From the NCBI RefSeq assembly GCF_014203835.1, contig NZ_JACHJW010000001.1, forward strand, positions 3,360,501 through 3,424,500: DNA of 64,000 nucleotides, read 5' to 3'. Under the pieces are notes generated by a model that saw nothing but the letters and a program-made list of their open reading frames with translations, was not told the DNA's origin and ran no database searches. Both the position numbers and the translations under genes were made by a program. Every line of letters begins with the position of its first letter. Position 1 is the first letter of the stretch. The stretch comes from Micromonospora polyrhachis (GTDB lineage: Bacteria > Actinomycetota > Actinomycetes > Mycobacteriales > Micromonosporaceae). Below are positions 43,005 to 53,300 of the stretch, one piece after another.

Positions 43005-44273
43005 ATGACGGCCGGTAGCGTCGGTGCGACGAGCACCATGTTCGCGATGCTGACCCGGGGGGCCGTCGCGGGCTTTTGGCGGATGACCCGTCGACCCCTG
43101 TTTGCCCGGCGACGGCAAGTTGTCGAGGCCGGACCATCCTGGACCGCCGCCTGCGCCACCATCCACCGGCAGGCGTTCCGCAGCCTACTTCTCGGGGCCC
43201 TGGCCTTCCGGGTTCTCGTGTTGCTGGCGCTGCCCATCCCGATCGCCGCCCGGGGCGGGGCGGAGACGCTGGTCTGGCTGTTGCCGGGCGGCGCGTTGCT
43301 GCTCGTCGCCAACGTCGGTGCCCTCGCCACGGCATACCGTTACCAGACCATCGATTTCGGCCGGATTCGCGGCATCGTGCTCGTCGACCTCCTCCTGGCG
43401 TACGCGGTCAGCCTCCTGATCAGCGCGACGACGTCGTACCCGGAGTTGTTCGTGGCGTACCTGGCCGGCGCGGTGGCCCTGATGACCGGGGCGTACGGCC
43501 TGCTCGGCGGGCTGGCCGCCGCGCTGCTCTCCGTACCGGTCCAGCTGGCCGGACCGGCGCTGGGGGCGAGTGTCGGCGGGGCGACCGTCACCGGGCGGTT
43601 CCTGTGGCTCGGCCTGGCCGCCGTGGTGGCGGTGGCGGCCCTGGTGGTCTGTGGCCTCAGCGTCCACCGGGCGATGCTCTACGGCTTGCGGGCCGGTCGG
43701 GACGCCGAGCGGGCCCGGATGCTGCGTGCCCTGCACGACACGGTGCTTCAGACCCTGGAGGCCATCGCCCTACAGAGCGCGGCGGACGAGACCGAACCCC
43801 GGGCGGCCCTGGCCGAGCTGCGCGGCGCCGCCCGGGTCCAGGCTGGCCGACTGCGCCGGATGCTCACCGAGGGCGGCGGTACGGACGACACCACCTTTTT
43901 CGGGGCGCTGGCCGAGCTGTCGGAGGAGTTCGCCGTCCAGGGATTCCGGGTCGAGCTGGCAGTGGCGGCCGGGGCTGGCAATCGGTTGCCCCGCGTCGGC
44001 CGGGAGGCGCTGCTCGCCGCGGTCCGGGAGGCGCTCGGCAACGTGGCCAAGCACGCCGGGGTGGGCGACGCGGTGGTTCGCGTCGTCGAGGACCGGGGCG
44101 GCCTGGTCGTGGTGGTACGCGACCACGGGCGCGGCTTCGACGTGACCACCTGCCGGCGGGGGTACGGCCTGCGGGAATCCATCACTGCCCGACTGCGCGA
44201 TGTCGGTGGTGAGGGAACCGTCGAGTCCCGGCCCGGCCGGGGCACCCGGATCACCCTGCGAGTGCCCGCGTGA
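43005..44273 (+). CDS. Membrane sensor histidine kinase of the type VII locus
   Basis: The 422-aa kinase has about 6 membrane segments (residues 57-220), a HisKA_3-like helix with His244 (RALHDTVLQTLEA) and an ATPase domain (VREALGNVAKHAG, VRDHGRGFD, RGYGLRESI). The GTG of the mycosin-like gene overlaps its stop (GTGA), so the two are translated together. No regulator follows it directly. The orphan response regulator at the other end of the locus (63505) is a good candidate partner. Confidence 0.88.
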   Translation: MTAGSVGATSTMFAMLTRGAVAGFWRMTRRPLFARRRQVVEAGPSWTAACATIHRQAFRSLLLGALAFRVLVLLALPIPIAARGGAETLVWLLPGGALLLVANVGALATAYRYQTIDFGRIRGIVLVDLLLAYAVSLLISATTSYPELFVAYLAGAVALMTGAYGLLGGLAAALLSVPVQLAGPALGASVGGATVTGRFLWLGLAAVVAVAALVVCGLSVHRAMLYGLRAGRDAERARMLRALHDTVLQTLEAIALQSAADETEPRAALAELRGAARVQAGRLRRMLTEGGGTDDTTFFGALAELSEEFAVQGFRVELAVAAGAGNRLPRVGREALLAAVREALGNVAKHAGVGDAVVRVVEDRGGLVVVVRDHGRGFDVTTCRRGYGLRESITARLRDVGGEGTVESRPGRGTRITLRVPA

Positions 44274-45682
44274 TCCGGCTGCCTGCCGGCAGGGGTCGGG
44301 CTGCCGGCGTGGGGCGGTCGTCTGCTGGCCTGGGGCGGTCGTCTGACGGCGGAGGTCGGCCTCGGCCGGGTAGTGGCGCGGGCCTCCGCCCGGGGCCGCT
44401 CGTCGCGGCGCTCGGCTGTGTCGGCGTACTGGCCTGGACCTCGCTGACTGCCGCACAGGCAGCAGAGGCAGCACCGGCGGCACAGGCGGCACAGGCAGTT
44501 TCGGCGCCCGCACAGGCAGCACAGGCAGTTTCCGCGCCTGCGCAGGCAGCACAGGCCGTCGCGGCATCGTCGTTGTCGGCAGCCGGTGTACTGGACGGCT
44601 GCACCAGACCGGTCGGGGTGCACACGACCGGCACCCCCTGGGCGGTGGAACTACTCGGTCCCCAGCGGGTCTGGCCGTTGACCACCGGACGTGGCGTACG
44701 GGTGGCCGTGCTCGGCACCGGGGTCGACGCGGACAACGCCCAGTTTGGCCCCGACCAGGTCGAGACCGGCACGGATGTGCTGGCCGGACAGCGTGGGGCC
44801 ACCGACGACTGCGACGGTCGGGGCACCTTTGCCGCCGGTCTGATCGCCGCTCAGCCGAACGACCAGACGACCATGGTCGGGCTCGCCCCCGGGGTGACCG
44901 TGCTGCCGGTGCGCTACACGCAGGCCACCCGACAGGGCAATGGCGCCGTCGACCCGGATCGGCTGGCTGCCGCCATCGACGCCGCGGTCACCGCCCGCGC
45001 CAAGGTCATCTGCGTGGTGGTGCCGGCCACCGCCGACAGCCCGGCCCTGCGTACCGCCGTTACTGAGGCACTCGACGCCGACGTCGTGGTGGTGTCGCCG
45101 GCCGCACCGGGGGCCCAGAGCCGGGGCGGCATCAGCTATCCCACCGCACTGCCCGGCGTGTTGGCGGTCGGTGCGTTCGGGCCAGACGGCGCGGCGGTCT
45201 CCCCCGAGTCCGGGGAGCACATTCGGGTGGCCGCCCCCGGCCGTGGCCTGGTCAGCCTGGCCGCCGGCACGAACAGGCTCGGCCACACCCCGGTGGTCGA
45301 CGACCCGGCGTACGCGGCGGCGTACGTGGCCGGCACGGTAGCGCTGGTCCGGGCGTACCGACCGGGGCTGCCCGCCACCGAGGTGGTGGCCCGCATCGAG
45401 GCGACCGCCGACCGGGTGGCGGTCGCCGGTCGACATCCACAACTCGGCTGGGGCATGGTGAATCCGTATCGGGCGGTCACCGCCGAGGGGATCGGTAGTA
45501 CGCCGCCCAGCGGCAGCGCCGGTCCGGAGATGATCGCGGCGGCTCGTCCCGCTCCGGATGACGGCACGGAAGGGCTCGTCGTACCCCTGGTGCTGGCGGG
45601 GCTCGGTGTGGCCGTGGCGACTGGCATCGGCACCGTGGTGGTACGCCGGGGCCGGGCCAGGGGATGGCACCCCGGCCCATAG
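44270..45682 (+). CDS. Mycosin-like subtilase lacking the catalytic triad
   Basis: The 470-aa protein has the mycosin layout: a membrane/signal region (residues 43-62), an Ala/Gln-rich repeat linker (70-100), a peptidase S8 domain (about 135-400) and a C-terminal membrane anchor (about 438-458). The residues that should be catalytic are changed. The Asp of the usual DTG box is Gly149 (VAVLGTGVD), the His of DGHGT is Arg184 (CDGRGTFAAG), and the Ser of GTS is Ala347 (DDPAYAAAYVAG). The oxyanion Asn is also missing. It should be an inactive structural mycosin, perhaps stabilising the secretion complex. Confidence 0.88.
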   Translation: MIRLPAGRGRAAGVGRSSAGLGRSSDGGGRPRPGSGAGLRPGPLVAALGCVGVLAWTSLTAAQAAEAAPAAQAAQAVSAPAQAAQAVSAPAQAAQAVAASSLSAAGVLDGCTRPVGVHTTGTPWAVELLGPQRVWPLTTGRGVRVAVLGTGVDADNAQFGPDQVETGTDVLAGQRGATDDCDGRGTFAAGLIAAQPNDQTTMVGLAPGVTVLPVRYTQATRQGNGAVDPDRLAAAIDAAVTARAKVICVVVPATADSPALRTAVTEALDADVVVVSPAAPGAQSRGGISYPTALPGVLAVGAFGPDGAAVSPESGEHIRVAAPGRGLVSLAAGTNRLGHTPVVDDPAYAAAYVAGTVALVRAYRPGLPATEVVARIEATADRVAVAGRHPQLGWGMVNPYRAVTAEGIGSTPPSGSAGPEMIAAARPAPDDGTEGLVVPLVLAGLGVAVATGIGTVVVRRGRARGWHPGP

Positions 45683-45690
45683 GCCGTGCC

Positions 45691-45936
45691 TTATTGCTGC
45701 CAGACGATGCCTGTGCCGTATGCCTGAATGTAATGGCCGGCCGTGGCGGCGCTGCGGAACACATGCTTGTTGCCAACAAATCGAAGGCCGACGACGGCGT
45801 GGAAGCCATTGTGTAACGCCGCGTTCATGATGTCCTGATAGGCCTCGGCGACCGAGGGCTGCGGGTGTGAGCAGACAATTCCGCTGTGCACCACGGTGCG
45901 GTCCGCCATGTGGGGAATGCTGTCAGTCGTAGACAT
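45691..45936 (-). CDS. Small YbjQ/DUF74-like protein
   Basis: The 81-aa protein (after ATG 45936) has SVAEAYQDIMNAALHNGFHAVVGLRFVG and a C-terminal YIQAYGTGIVW. This resembles the YbjQ-type domain (helix followed by AVVGVRF and AYGTAV strands). It is on the minus strand, nearly touching the mycosin-like gene's end. No ribosome site is obvious. Function unknown. Confidence 0.6.
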   Translation of the reverse strand: MSTTDSIPHMADRTVVHSGIVCSHPQPSVAEAYQDIMNAALHNGFHAVVGLRFVGNKHVFRSAATAGHYIQAYGTGIVWQQ

Positions 45937-46027
45937 TGACAGGAAAGGCTGACTCACATCAGCGAGGATACCTGATGGCGACCCTTGAGCTACCCGACGA
46001 AATTGTCGGCAACACCCGGCAGCCGGC

Positions 46028-46432
46028 TCAATTTCCGTCCGCGGTCGGTACGCAGGCGGTGGCACCGCCGACGACCACGTCGCCGGTGCCGTCCCGGGCG
46101 ATGTGCACGCCGAGGTTGGCCCCGTCTCGCTGGAACTGGTAGGCCACCTCGGTCTCGCTGCTGCGGTCGGTGCTGTGCCAGCCCTCCGCCGTCAACTCCG
46201 GCACCACTTCGGTGAGGAGGATGCCGATCGCCTCCGGTGTGGTGGCCACCCGCAGGTTGTATTCCCACCGGACCGACTCGCTCGGTGTGCCGGCCGGTCG
46301 GAACATGTCGCAGTCCAGTTGCTCGTCGCGGCTGATCCGGGGCTCGCCGAACCGGGCCGCGATGCCGTCCAGCATCGTACGCAGAGGTGCCGCGACAGCG
46401 GCCAACGGTGCGAAGTCGATGGGTGTGGTCAC
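46028..46432 (-). CDS. Small hypothetical protein of the type VII locus
   Basis: The 134-aa protein starts at GTG 46432, overlapping the stop of the DUF1023 gene (GTGA), so it is translated with it. It has a helix-rich start (LRTMLDGIAARFG), then a beta-rich part (VRWEYNLRVATT, EVAYQFQRDGANLGVHIA). The pattern recalls small chaperone-like proteins found beside ESX substrates, but I cannot name a family. Function unknown. Confidence 0.65.
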   Translation of the reverse strand: MTTPIDFAPLAAVAAPLRTMLDGIAARFGEPRISRDEQLDCDMFRPAGTPSESVRWEYNLRVATTPEAIGILLTEVVPELTAEGWHSTDRSSETEVAYQFQRDGANLGVHIARDGTGDVVVGGATACVPTADGN

Positions 46433-47754
46433 GGCGTCGACCGTACCGGCACCACCGCGCCACCCGTGAAGACGTTGTAGATGTTCCACCATGCGTCGGA
46501 GTGGTAGATCAGCACGTCGGAGTGGGCGGCCTTGCCCTCCAGCGGCCGGCCGTCGGGATAGTTGCCGGTCTCCAACCGGACCACCCCGGGAAACTCGTCC
46601 GGATCGGCACCATGACCCCAGTTGCCGATGTTCACGTCCCGCACCCAGGCGATCGGGTCGCCGGGCGCGGTCATCGAATAGCGCTGCACGTCCTGGTGGA
46701 CCGGGCGCAGGTCCGCCGGCCCGCCCACGTCGTGCCCCATGCCGGCTGACTCGATGTGCAGCACCCGGTTGGCGTCCAGCCCGAACTGCTCGGCGGTGCC
46801 GACGACCGCGCCGCCGTACGAATGGCCGGCGTAGGTGACCTGCACCCCGTTACCGGCGGCAGCCGAGCCGGCGATCTCCGTACGTAGCTCCTGGGAGAAC
46901 TCGGCGAGCCGGGGCCCGAGATCGTCGGCGTAGCGCGCCGACGGTGCCTGCGGAAACAGGTTGGACGGCAGGTCACCGTCCATCCACAGGACGACCGCCA
47001 GGTCCCGCTTCGGGGCCGCGTCCACGAACCCGGCCATCGTGTCGTGGTAGCGCTCCAGGGTGGCCAGCTCGGAGTACGTCCCGGGGACGAAGACCGCCAC
47101 GTTGCGGGTGTGGGGCCCGATGTCACCGACCAACTCGACCATCGAGCCGTCGCCCGACGGATCGAACGACAGGATCTTGCGGTGTTCGGCGAGGATGTTC
47201 TCGTACAACTCGATGCGAGCCTGCGACTTCTCGATGTCCTGCTTCAGGAAGCGTTCTTCCTGGTAGTCCCGGTGAAACGGTGGGCCGTCCAATTCCTCCT
47301 TGAGCTGGGCCAGCCGCTGCCGTTCGGCGTCCAGCGCGGTGCTGACCGCCTGCCGGTTCGCGGCGATCCGGTTGGCGAACGGGGTGGAACCGGCCGGTGC
47401 GGCACCACCACGTCCACCCTGGGCCGGGTCGGCGGCACCACCGAGCAGGCTCAGGAAACTCTGGCTGACCCGGGTGTCACCCTGTCGGTAGTTGGCGACC
47501 GAGGCGGTCACCCCGGCGGCCAACCGGCGCGTACCGGTGACCGCCGTCTCCAGTTCGGTGGTGCTGGTCTGGAGGCTGCTGCCGTGGGCGTGCATCGCCT
47601 GCTGGGACTGGGGCAGTCGGCCGAACGCCTCGGCGGCGACGGGCGGTGTGCCGATCCGGGCCCGTACGTTGCTCAACTGGTCCGCGCCGCTGTTCAGTTC
47701 GGTGGCGGCGGTGTCGAGGGCGGCCGGGACCGCCCGGTATCCGGTGGCGGTCAT
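46429..47754 (-). CDS. DUF1023 alpha/beta hydrolase with WXG-like N-terminus
   Basis: The 441-aa protein has an N-terminal helical region (about residues 1-100) resembling WXG-type proteins and a C-terminal alpha/beta hydrolase domain of the DUF1023 type. The domain shows VAVFVPGTYSELATLERYHD, then the nucleophile elbow YAGHSYGGAVVG with Ser312. The start ATG 47754 overlaps the upstream stop (ATGA); ATG 47760 is possible. Such proteins are typical cargo of type VII systems in Micromonosporaceae. It may be a secreted lipase or esterase. Confidence 0.82.
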   Translation of the reverse strand: MTATGYRAVPAALDTAATELNSGADQLSNVRARIGTPPVAAEAFGRLPQSQQAMHAHGSSLQTSTTELETAVTGTRRLAAGVTASVANYRQGDTRVSQSFLSLLGGAADPAQGGRGGAAPAGSTPFANRIAANRQAVSTALDAERQRLAQLKEELDGPPFHRDYQEERFLKQDIEKSQARIELYENILAEHRKILSFDPSGDGSMVELVGDIGPHTRNVAVFVPGTYSELATLERYHDTMAGFVDAAPKRDLAVVLWMDGDLPSNLFPQAPSARYADDLGPRLAEFSQELRTEIAGSAAAGNGVQVTYAGHSYGGAVVGTAEQFGLDANRVLHIESAGMGHDVGGPADLRPVHQDVQRYSMTAPGDPIAWVRDVNIGNWGHGADPDEFPGVVRLETGNYPDGRPLEGKAAHSDVLIYHSDAWWNIYNVFTGGAVVPVRSTP

Positions 47755-49025
47755 GCCCATGGCCGTTGGTTGTTGGCGTGCTGGGTCGGGTCGAGGTCCT
47801 CGCCGATCACCGCCGGGGTGACCAGGGACTGCTCACCCCAGACGTCCTCGGTCTCGATCAGCCAGGGCGGAATTCGGCGACCACCGGCGGCGTCCCCCGC
47901 CCCCATCGGCGCGAACGGCATGGCCGGCATGAAACCTCCGGCCATTCCCTTCGCGCCGACCGCCGCCGCGGCTCCGGCGGCACCAGCGAGGCCGTTCACC
48001 ACCGGGGCACCGGACTGCCCATTGAGCATCTGGTTGCCGACCGGGGTCCTGTCGGGATCGCCGCCACCGCCGATGCCACCGATACCTCCACCTCCGCCAC
48101 CGCCGAGCCCACCGCTACCACCACTGGCGAGCGGGGTGGTGCCGGTGCCGGGGGGATCGGTCTTCTTGCCACCCGGCTTGCTGCCGGGCAGCAGCCGGGG
48201 CAGCATGCCGGTGAACCGGCCGCCGAGCGCGGCCGAGGCGGCGGCGATACCGGCGGTGAACATCGCACTGAACAGCGGCGGGCTGGGAGCGGGGTTGGGC
48301 TGCGTCGGCCCGGTCGGTGGTGTGCCGTCGGGCGGGGGAGCCACACCCGGCTGGGGCACGACCGGGACGGGTGGTGAGACCGGGGCCGGGTCGTTCGCCG
48401 GGGGTGCGGTGGTGGGCCGGCTGGCGGCGGTCGGCGCGATCGGCATGGTGTCCTCGGCCACCGTGTAGTGCCCGGCCAGCGTGGTCATGACCTGGACGGC
48501 CTGCTGGTGGGCGGCGCTGGCTGCGGCCTGTGCCTGTTGTTGGGCCTTGACCTGGTTGATGGCGTCGGACTGCTGTCTCTGGAGTGCGTCGACTGTCGAC
48601 GGCGGGGTGTCGGCCGGCAGGACGAGTGGTGTCGTCGCGGCGGCGATGACCGACGGAGCGAGGTCGGGTACGGACTGTGGGGCGGGCATCGCCTTACGGG
48701 CGGTGTCGAGCGCCTCGGCCGAGGTGTAGGTCAGGTCGCGGATCGCGTACGCGGTGTCGGCGACCCGGCGGATGCCGGAGGTCAGGTCTTTGATCATCGT
48801 TTGGTACTGGCGGGCCGCACTGCCGTCCCACCACTGCTCGAACTCGCGGAGCTGACGCTCGACGTCACCGGCCCGGTCATGCAGCGCGTTTCCGGCCGCC
48901 TCCCAGCCCCGTGCCGCCGAAACCACCGTCTCCGGTTTGCTGGCGTAGAGCATCCGGACGAGTTCCGGGTGGCTGTGCTGACTGAAGTCGCTGCGGACCC
49001 GGCCGCCCCGCTGGTTGCCCGGCAT
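47751..49025 (-). CDS. Large WXG/PPE-like protein with Pro/Gly-rich tail
   Basis: The 424-aa protein has an N-terminal WXG-like helical hairpin (residues 20-110, FEQWWDGSAARQYQ contains the WxG), a coiled segment (about 150-185, Gln/Ala-rich), and a long Pro- then Gly-rich region ending in a GEDLDP-type acidic tail. The layout is like PPE or EspA/EspB-type substrates. It overlaps the DUF1023 gene by 4 bases. It is likely exported. Confidence 0.75.
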   Translation of the reverse strand: MPGNQRGGRVRSDFSQHSHPELVRMLYASKPETVVSAARGWEAAGNALHDRAGDVERQLREFEQWWDGSAARQYQTMIKDLTSGIRRVADTAYAIRDLTYTSAEALDTARKAMPAPQSVPDLAPSVIAAATTPLVLPADTPPSTVDALQRQQSDAINQVKAQQQAQAAASAAHQQAVQVMTTLAGHYTVAEDTMPIAPTAASRPTTAPPANDPAPVSPPVPVVPQPGVAPPPDGTPPTGPTQPNPAPSPPLFSAMFTAGIAAASAALGGRFTGMLPRLLPGSKPGGKKTDPPGTGTTPLASGGSGGLGGGGGGGIGGIGGGGDPDRTPVGNQMLNGQSGAPVVNGLAGAAGAAAAVGAKGMAGGFMPAMPFAPMGAGDAAGGRRIPPWLIETEDVWGEQSLVTPAVIGEDLDPTQHANNQRPWA

Positions 49026-49029
49026 CGTC

Positions 49030-49353
49030 TCAGCCCTTTCCGTGGCCGCGGAAGGAGGTGGCCACGCCGAAGTCGTACTCGGCGTAGCCGTCGGCGATCA
49101 TGTGGGTCACGTCGTTGGCGAACGCGATGGCTTCCCGCACCGTGTGCAGCAGCTCGTGCATCTGTTCGACCGCCGTCCGATGCCGGTCGCTCAGTGAGGA
49201 CGCCTCGACGAAGTCGCCGAGCAGCATCGGCTGTACGCGCAGCAGGCCGAGACTGTCGGTCGGCTTACGCATCGCCTCCAGCTGGGTCTCCAGCTCCCGG
49301 GCGAACTCTTGCAGCGATTCCAGGTGGACCCGGAACGACTCCTCTTGGGACAT
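49030..49353 (-). CDS. Small WXG-like/EspC-type protein
   Basis: The 107-aa all-helical protein has two helices (VHLESLQEFARELETQLEAM and RHRTAVEQMHELLHTVREAIAFAND) linked by a turn, with a C-terminal YAEYDF-like motif that recalls the YxxxD/E export signal. It lies 5 bases upstream of the PPE-like gene and probably dimerises with a partner. Export by the EccC translocase is inferred. Confidence 0.7.
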   Translation of the reverse strand: MSQEESFRVHLESLQEFARELETQLEAMRKPTDSLGLLRVQPMLLGDFVEASSLSDRHRTAVEQMHELLHTVREAIAFANDVTHMIADGYAEYDFGVATSFRGHGKG

Positions 49354-49519
49354 CGGCGCGCTCTCCTGTCTCGGCGCTCGTCGGCAAGACCCTCATCAGG
49401 CTGATCCGGATCGGCGACCGATGGGTCACCGGTTCCGTTCTGCGACGGCCGCTCCGGTGGTCTGGCCGGCGATGGCGCGGGTGGGTCCCCCCTAGGCCCC
49501 CGCGCCATCGCCGATCAGT

Positions 49520-49822
49520 TCAGCCGAAGTAGCTGGCGTTACGGTTCTCCAGCGCCAACTGCACGTCGTGCGCCTCGTTCACCTTGCCGGAGAACTGACC
49601 GATGATCGTGATGATCTCGTTCAGCGCAGCGCGCAGCCGGGTTTCGGACTGCTCGGCGGCCTGACCGGCGGAGCTGCCGGAGGCGTACCAGGTTTCCTTG
49701 ATCGGACCCAGGCTGGTGTGCAGCTGCTCCATGTGGCCGGTCAGCGACTGGGCTTTCACGTGCAGCGAGTCGGCGGCGGCACGAAGCCCCGCGAACTCGA
49801 CGTTGATGACATCGCCGTTCAT
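49520..49822 (-). CDS. WXG100/ESAT-6-like protein
   Basis: The 100-aa protein has the size and layout of ESAT-6 proteins: two helices with a turn containing ETWYASGSSAG (a WxxxG variant of WXG) and a C-terminal helix with EAHDVQLALENR. It is 24 bases from a second WXG100 gene, so the two probably form a heterodimer, as EsxA/EsxB do. Confidence 0.82.
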   Translation of the reverse strand: MNGDVINVEFAGLRAAADSLHVKAQSLTGHMEQLHTSLGPIKETWYASGSSAGQAAEQSETRLRAALNEIITIIGQFSGKVNEAHDVQLALENRNASYFG

Positions 49823-49846
49823 CTCAGATCACCCCATCCGGGCAGG

Positions 49847-50203
49847 TCAGGCCGGCCCACCGGCGAGACGGTTGAGTACGGAGCTGCCCTCGCCGACGGC
49901 GCCCGCGAGGCCCTTGAGGGAGTCGGCGACGGTCCAGTCGCCGGTGTCGTAGTTGCGGAAGCTCTGGTTGACCAAACCGGACATGGTCTCCAGTTCACGG
50001 GCCGCGACCCGCATGCTCTCCTGCAGTCGGTTCTGCAACTGCCAGAACGCGGTCGCCTGGTTGCCGGCGTACCGGCTCAGCACCGAGACGAGTTCGCTCT
50101 CCAGCTCGGTCATGGTCCGCGCCGCGTTCGTAGCGGCCTCGTCGAACCCGCTGACCGCTCGCGTCATCGCAGCGGCATCGCTCTTGAATCCGGGACTGGC
50201 CAC
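49847..50203 (-). CDS. WXG100-like protein
   Basis: The 118-aa protein is two-helical with a turn at SRYAGNQATAFWQLQNRL (WXG replaced by an YAG/FW arrangement) and an N-terminal TMTELESELVSVL helix. It is the partner gene of the ESAT-6-like neighbour. Both are upstream in the minus-strand operon, probably transcribed from the 178-base gap before EccC. Confidence 0.78.
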   Translation of the reverse strand: MASPGFKSDAAAMTRAVSGFDEAATNAARTMTELESELVSVLSRYAGNQATAFWQLQNRLQESMRVAARELETMSGLVNQSFRNYDTGDWTVADSLKGLAGAVGEGSSVLNRLAGGPA

Positions 50204-50381
50204 GTCGGGTCACCTCCTTCAGGCGGAGTGGCGCGCCGGCTCGCGGCGCCGTACACGCTGGGGATGTTAGGTAGGTGTGACCCTTTGTTAGTACGGCACA
50301 ACTACCGGCCGGGGACACGGCACTATTACCCACACGACCGACACGCGGGTGCCCACTCGGCCCATCAGACACCCGTAGGAA

Positions 50382-53300
50382 TCAGGTGGAACCATCACCG
50401 GACCAGGCGATCTGGACCAGCGACACCCCGGTACGCCGGTTCACCAACTGGCCCCGGCCGGGCGGCTGCACGCTGGGCTTGACGTCCGCCAGCAGTGCCC
50501 CCTCGTCCCGGGGACCGGAGAGCAACAGGCCGGGCGTACCGAGGTCACGTAGCCGTTGCATCCCCGGCTCGTAGAGGGCCCGGCTCGCGCCACCCGTACG
50601 GCGGGTTACCACCAGGTGCAGGCCGACGTCCTTGGCCTGCGGCAGGAACTCCAGCAACGGGGCGAGCGGATTACGGGTCGGCGTCACCACCAGGTCGTAG
50701 TCGTCGACGAGGACGAACAGCTCCGGCCCGGTCCACCAGCTCCGGTCGCGCAACTGCACGGCGGTCAGCTCGGGGCCGGGCATCCGCTGCTGGATTCCCT
50801 GCGCGGCCTCGGCGATGAGCTGGGTGAGCACCGGCTCGCTGCCGGCGTAACCGAGCAGGTGGGGACCGGTGATCGCGTCCAGCAGCCCGCGCCGGTAGTC
50901 GCCGATGATGATGGCGGCATCGGCCACCGAATAGCGGGCGGCGATCTGCTGGGCCAGCACCCGCAGCAGGTTGGTCTTGCCGGACTCGACGTCCCCGAAG
51001 GCGATGAAGTGCGGGTCGGCGTCGAAGTCCAGATAGCTCGGGCCGAGGTCCGCCTCGGCCAAGCCGACCGGGACGCGCCGGTCGGCGCGGGCCTGGCCGT
51101 CGGCTGGTACCGGTGCCGGCAGGTCGGTGACCGGCACCAGCCGGGGTAGCAGCCGTACCTGCGGGGCTCGCGCCCCCCGCCAGGCGGCGTCCACCTGTTT
51201 GACCAGGTCCGCCGCACCGGCTGGCAGGTCGGCCACCGAGTTGCCCGCGTCGATCCGGGGCAGGGCCCCGAGGAAGTGCAGCTTCTCGCTGGTCAGGCCG
51301 CGCCCGGGGGAGCGTGTTGGCACGCTGGCGGCGGCCCGCCGGTCGTACGCAGAGTCGGCCGGGTCACCGAGCCGCAGTTCGATGTGGGTGCCGATCAGGT
51401 CCCGCAGCGCGGGGCGGATCTCCATCGCCCGGTTGGCGGAGAGTACGACGTGGATGCCGAACCCGAGCCCCCGGGCGGCCAGCGTGGTGACCGTCTCGTC
51501 CAGCGGCTCGAACTCCTGCCGCAGCGTCATCCAGCCGTCGATAACCAGGAACACGTCACCGAAGGCACGCCCGTCGGCGGTCGGTGGCGGCTGCCGTCGG
51601 AAGGTGGCCATCGAGTCGATCCGGTGCTCCGCGAACAGCTTCTCCCGCTCGGCGAGGAGCGCGGTCAGCTCGGCGACGATCCGGCGTACCTTCTCGGTGT
51701 CCATTCGGGTGGCGTAGCCACTGACGTGTGGCAGCCCGGCCACGGTTGCCAGCCCGCCACCACCGAAGTCGAGCACGAAGAACTGCAGCTCGGCGGGGGT
51801 GTGGGTGAGGGCGAGGGCAGAAACCAGGGTACGCAGCAGCGTGCTCTTGCCGCTCTGCGGACCGCCGAGCACCAGGGCGTGCCCGGCCGCGCCGGAAAGT
51901 TCCGCCCAGAACAGGTCCCGACGCTGCTCGTACGGCTTGTCCACGATGGCCAGTGGCACGGTGAGCTGGCCGTTGCCGGCCCAGCCGACCGGGCAGAAGC
52001 CACGCTCCGGGTCGAGGCCGAGCGGGGGCAGCAGTTGGTCGAGGCTGGGTGGCTCGGCCAGCGGCGGCAGCCAGATCTGGTGGGCGGCGGGGCCGTGCCC
52101 GAGCAGCCGACCGACCATCGCGTCCAGCACTGTCATCCCGACCGATCCCGGGGCCGCTTTCCGGTCGTCGACGGTCGTGGCGGTCGCGATTGCACCCGCC
52201 TCCGCCTCGGTCAGCTCCAGCGGAGCCAGCCGGTACGGCAGGATGCGCCGCTCGTAGGGCACCTCCGCCTCGGTGCCGGGGGCCTGCTCGGGTGGGAGTT
52301 CTCCGGAGACGTACGCGGCCTTGAAGCGTTGCAGGGTGGTGGTGTCGTGCTTCAGGTAGGCCGAGCCGGGCACCGAGGGCAGCTCGTACGCGTCGGGCAC
52401 CCCGAGCACCGCCCGGCTCTCCGAGGCGGAGAAGGTACGCAGCCCGATCCGGTAGCTGAGGTGACTGTCCAGGCCGCGCAGTCGCCCCTCCTCCAGCCGC
52501 TGCGACGCGAGCATCAGGTGGATGCCGAGGCTGCGACCGAGCCGGCCGATCATCACGAACAGGTCGATGAACTCCGGTCGGCTGGAGAGCAGTTCACTGA
52601 ACTCGTCGATGATCACCAGTAGGGAGGGCAGCGGACGCAGCGGGGCACCGTCGGCGCGGGCCCGCTCGTAGTCGCGTACCGAGGCGTAGTTGCCGGCGGC
52701 CCGGAGCAGTTCCTGCCGGCGTACGGTCTCGCCGCGCAGCGCGTCACCCATCCGGTCGACCAGGGTCAGGTCGGCGGCGAGGTTGGTGATCACCGCACAG
52801 GTGTGCGGCAGGTCGGTCATGCCGGCGAAGGTCGCCCCGCCCTTGAAGTCGATCAGCGCGAGGTTCAACGTCTCCGAGGAGTGGGTCGCCGCCAGGCCGG
52901 TGACCAGGGTGCGCAGCAGTTCACTCTTGCCGGAGCCGGTCGCCCCGATGACCAGCCCGTGTGGACCCATGCCGCCCTCGGCGGACTCCTTGAGGTCGAG
53001 GTCGACCGGGCGGCCGTCTGGGTCCACGCCGATCGGGATGCGCAGCCGGTCGCGGGGGGCGCGGGGGCACCAGGTGACGGCGGTGTCGAGGTGCCGAGGG
53101 TCGCCGATACCGAGCAGGTCGGAGAGGCCGAAGGTGCCGGCGAGGGGCTGGTCGGTGCGGATGGGTGATCCGGTGTGCAGCGCGGTGAGCTGCCGGGCGA
53201 CCACCTCGGCACCGGCCACGCTGAGCTGGTCGGGTTCACCGACCAGGGCCACCCCGTCGGTCGTACGCATGCCGAGGTGCCCCTGGGCGAGGACCAGGTC

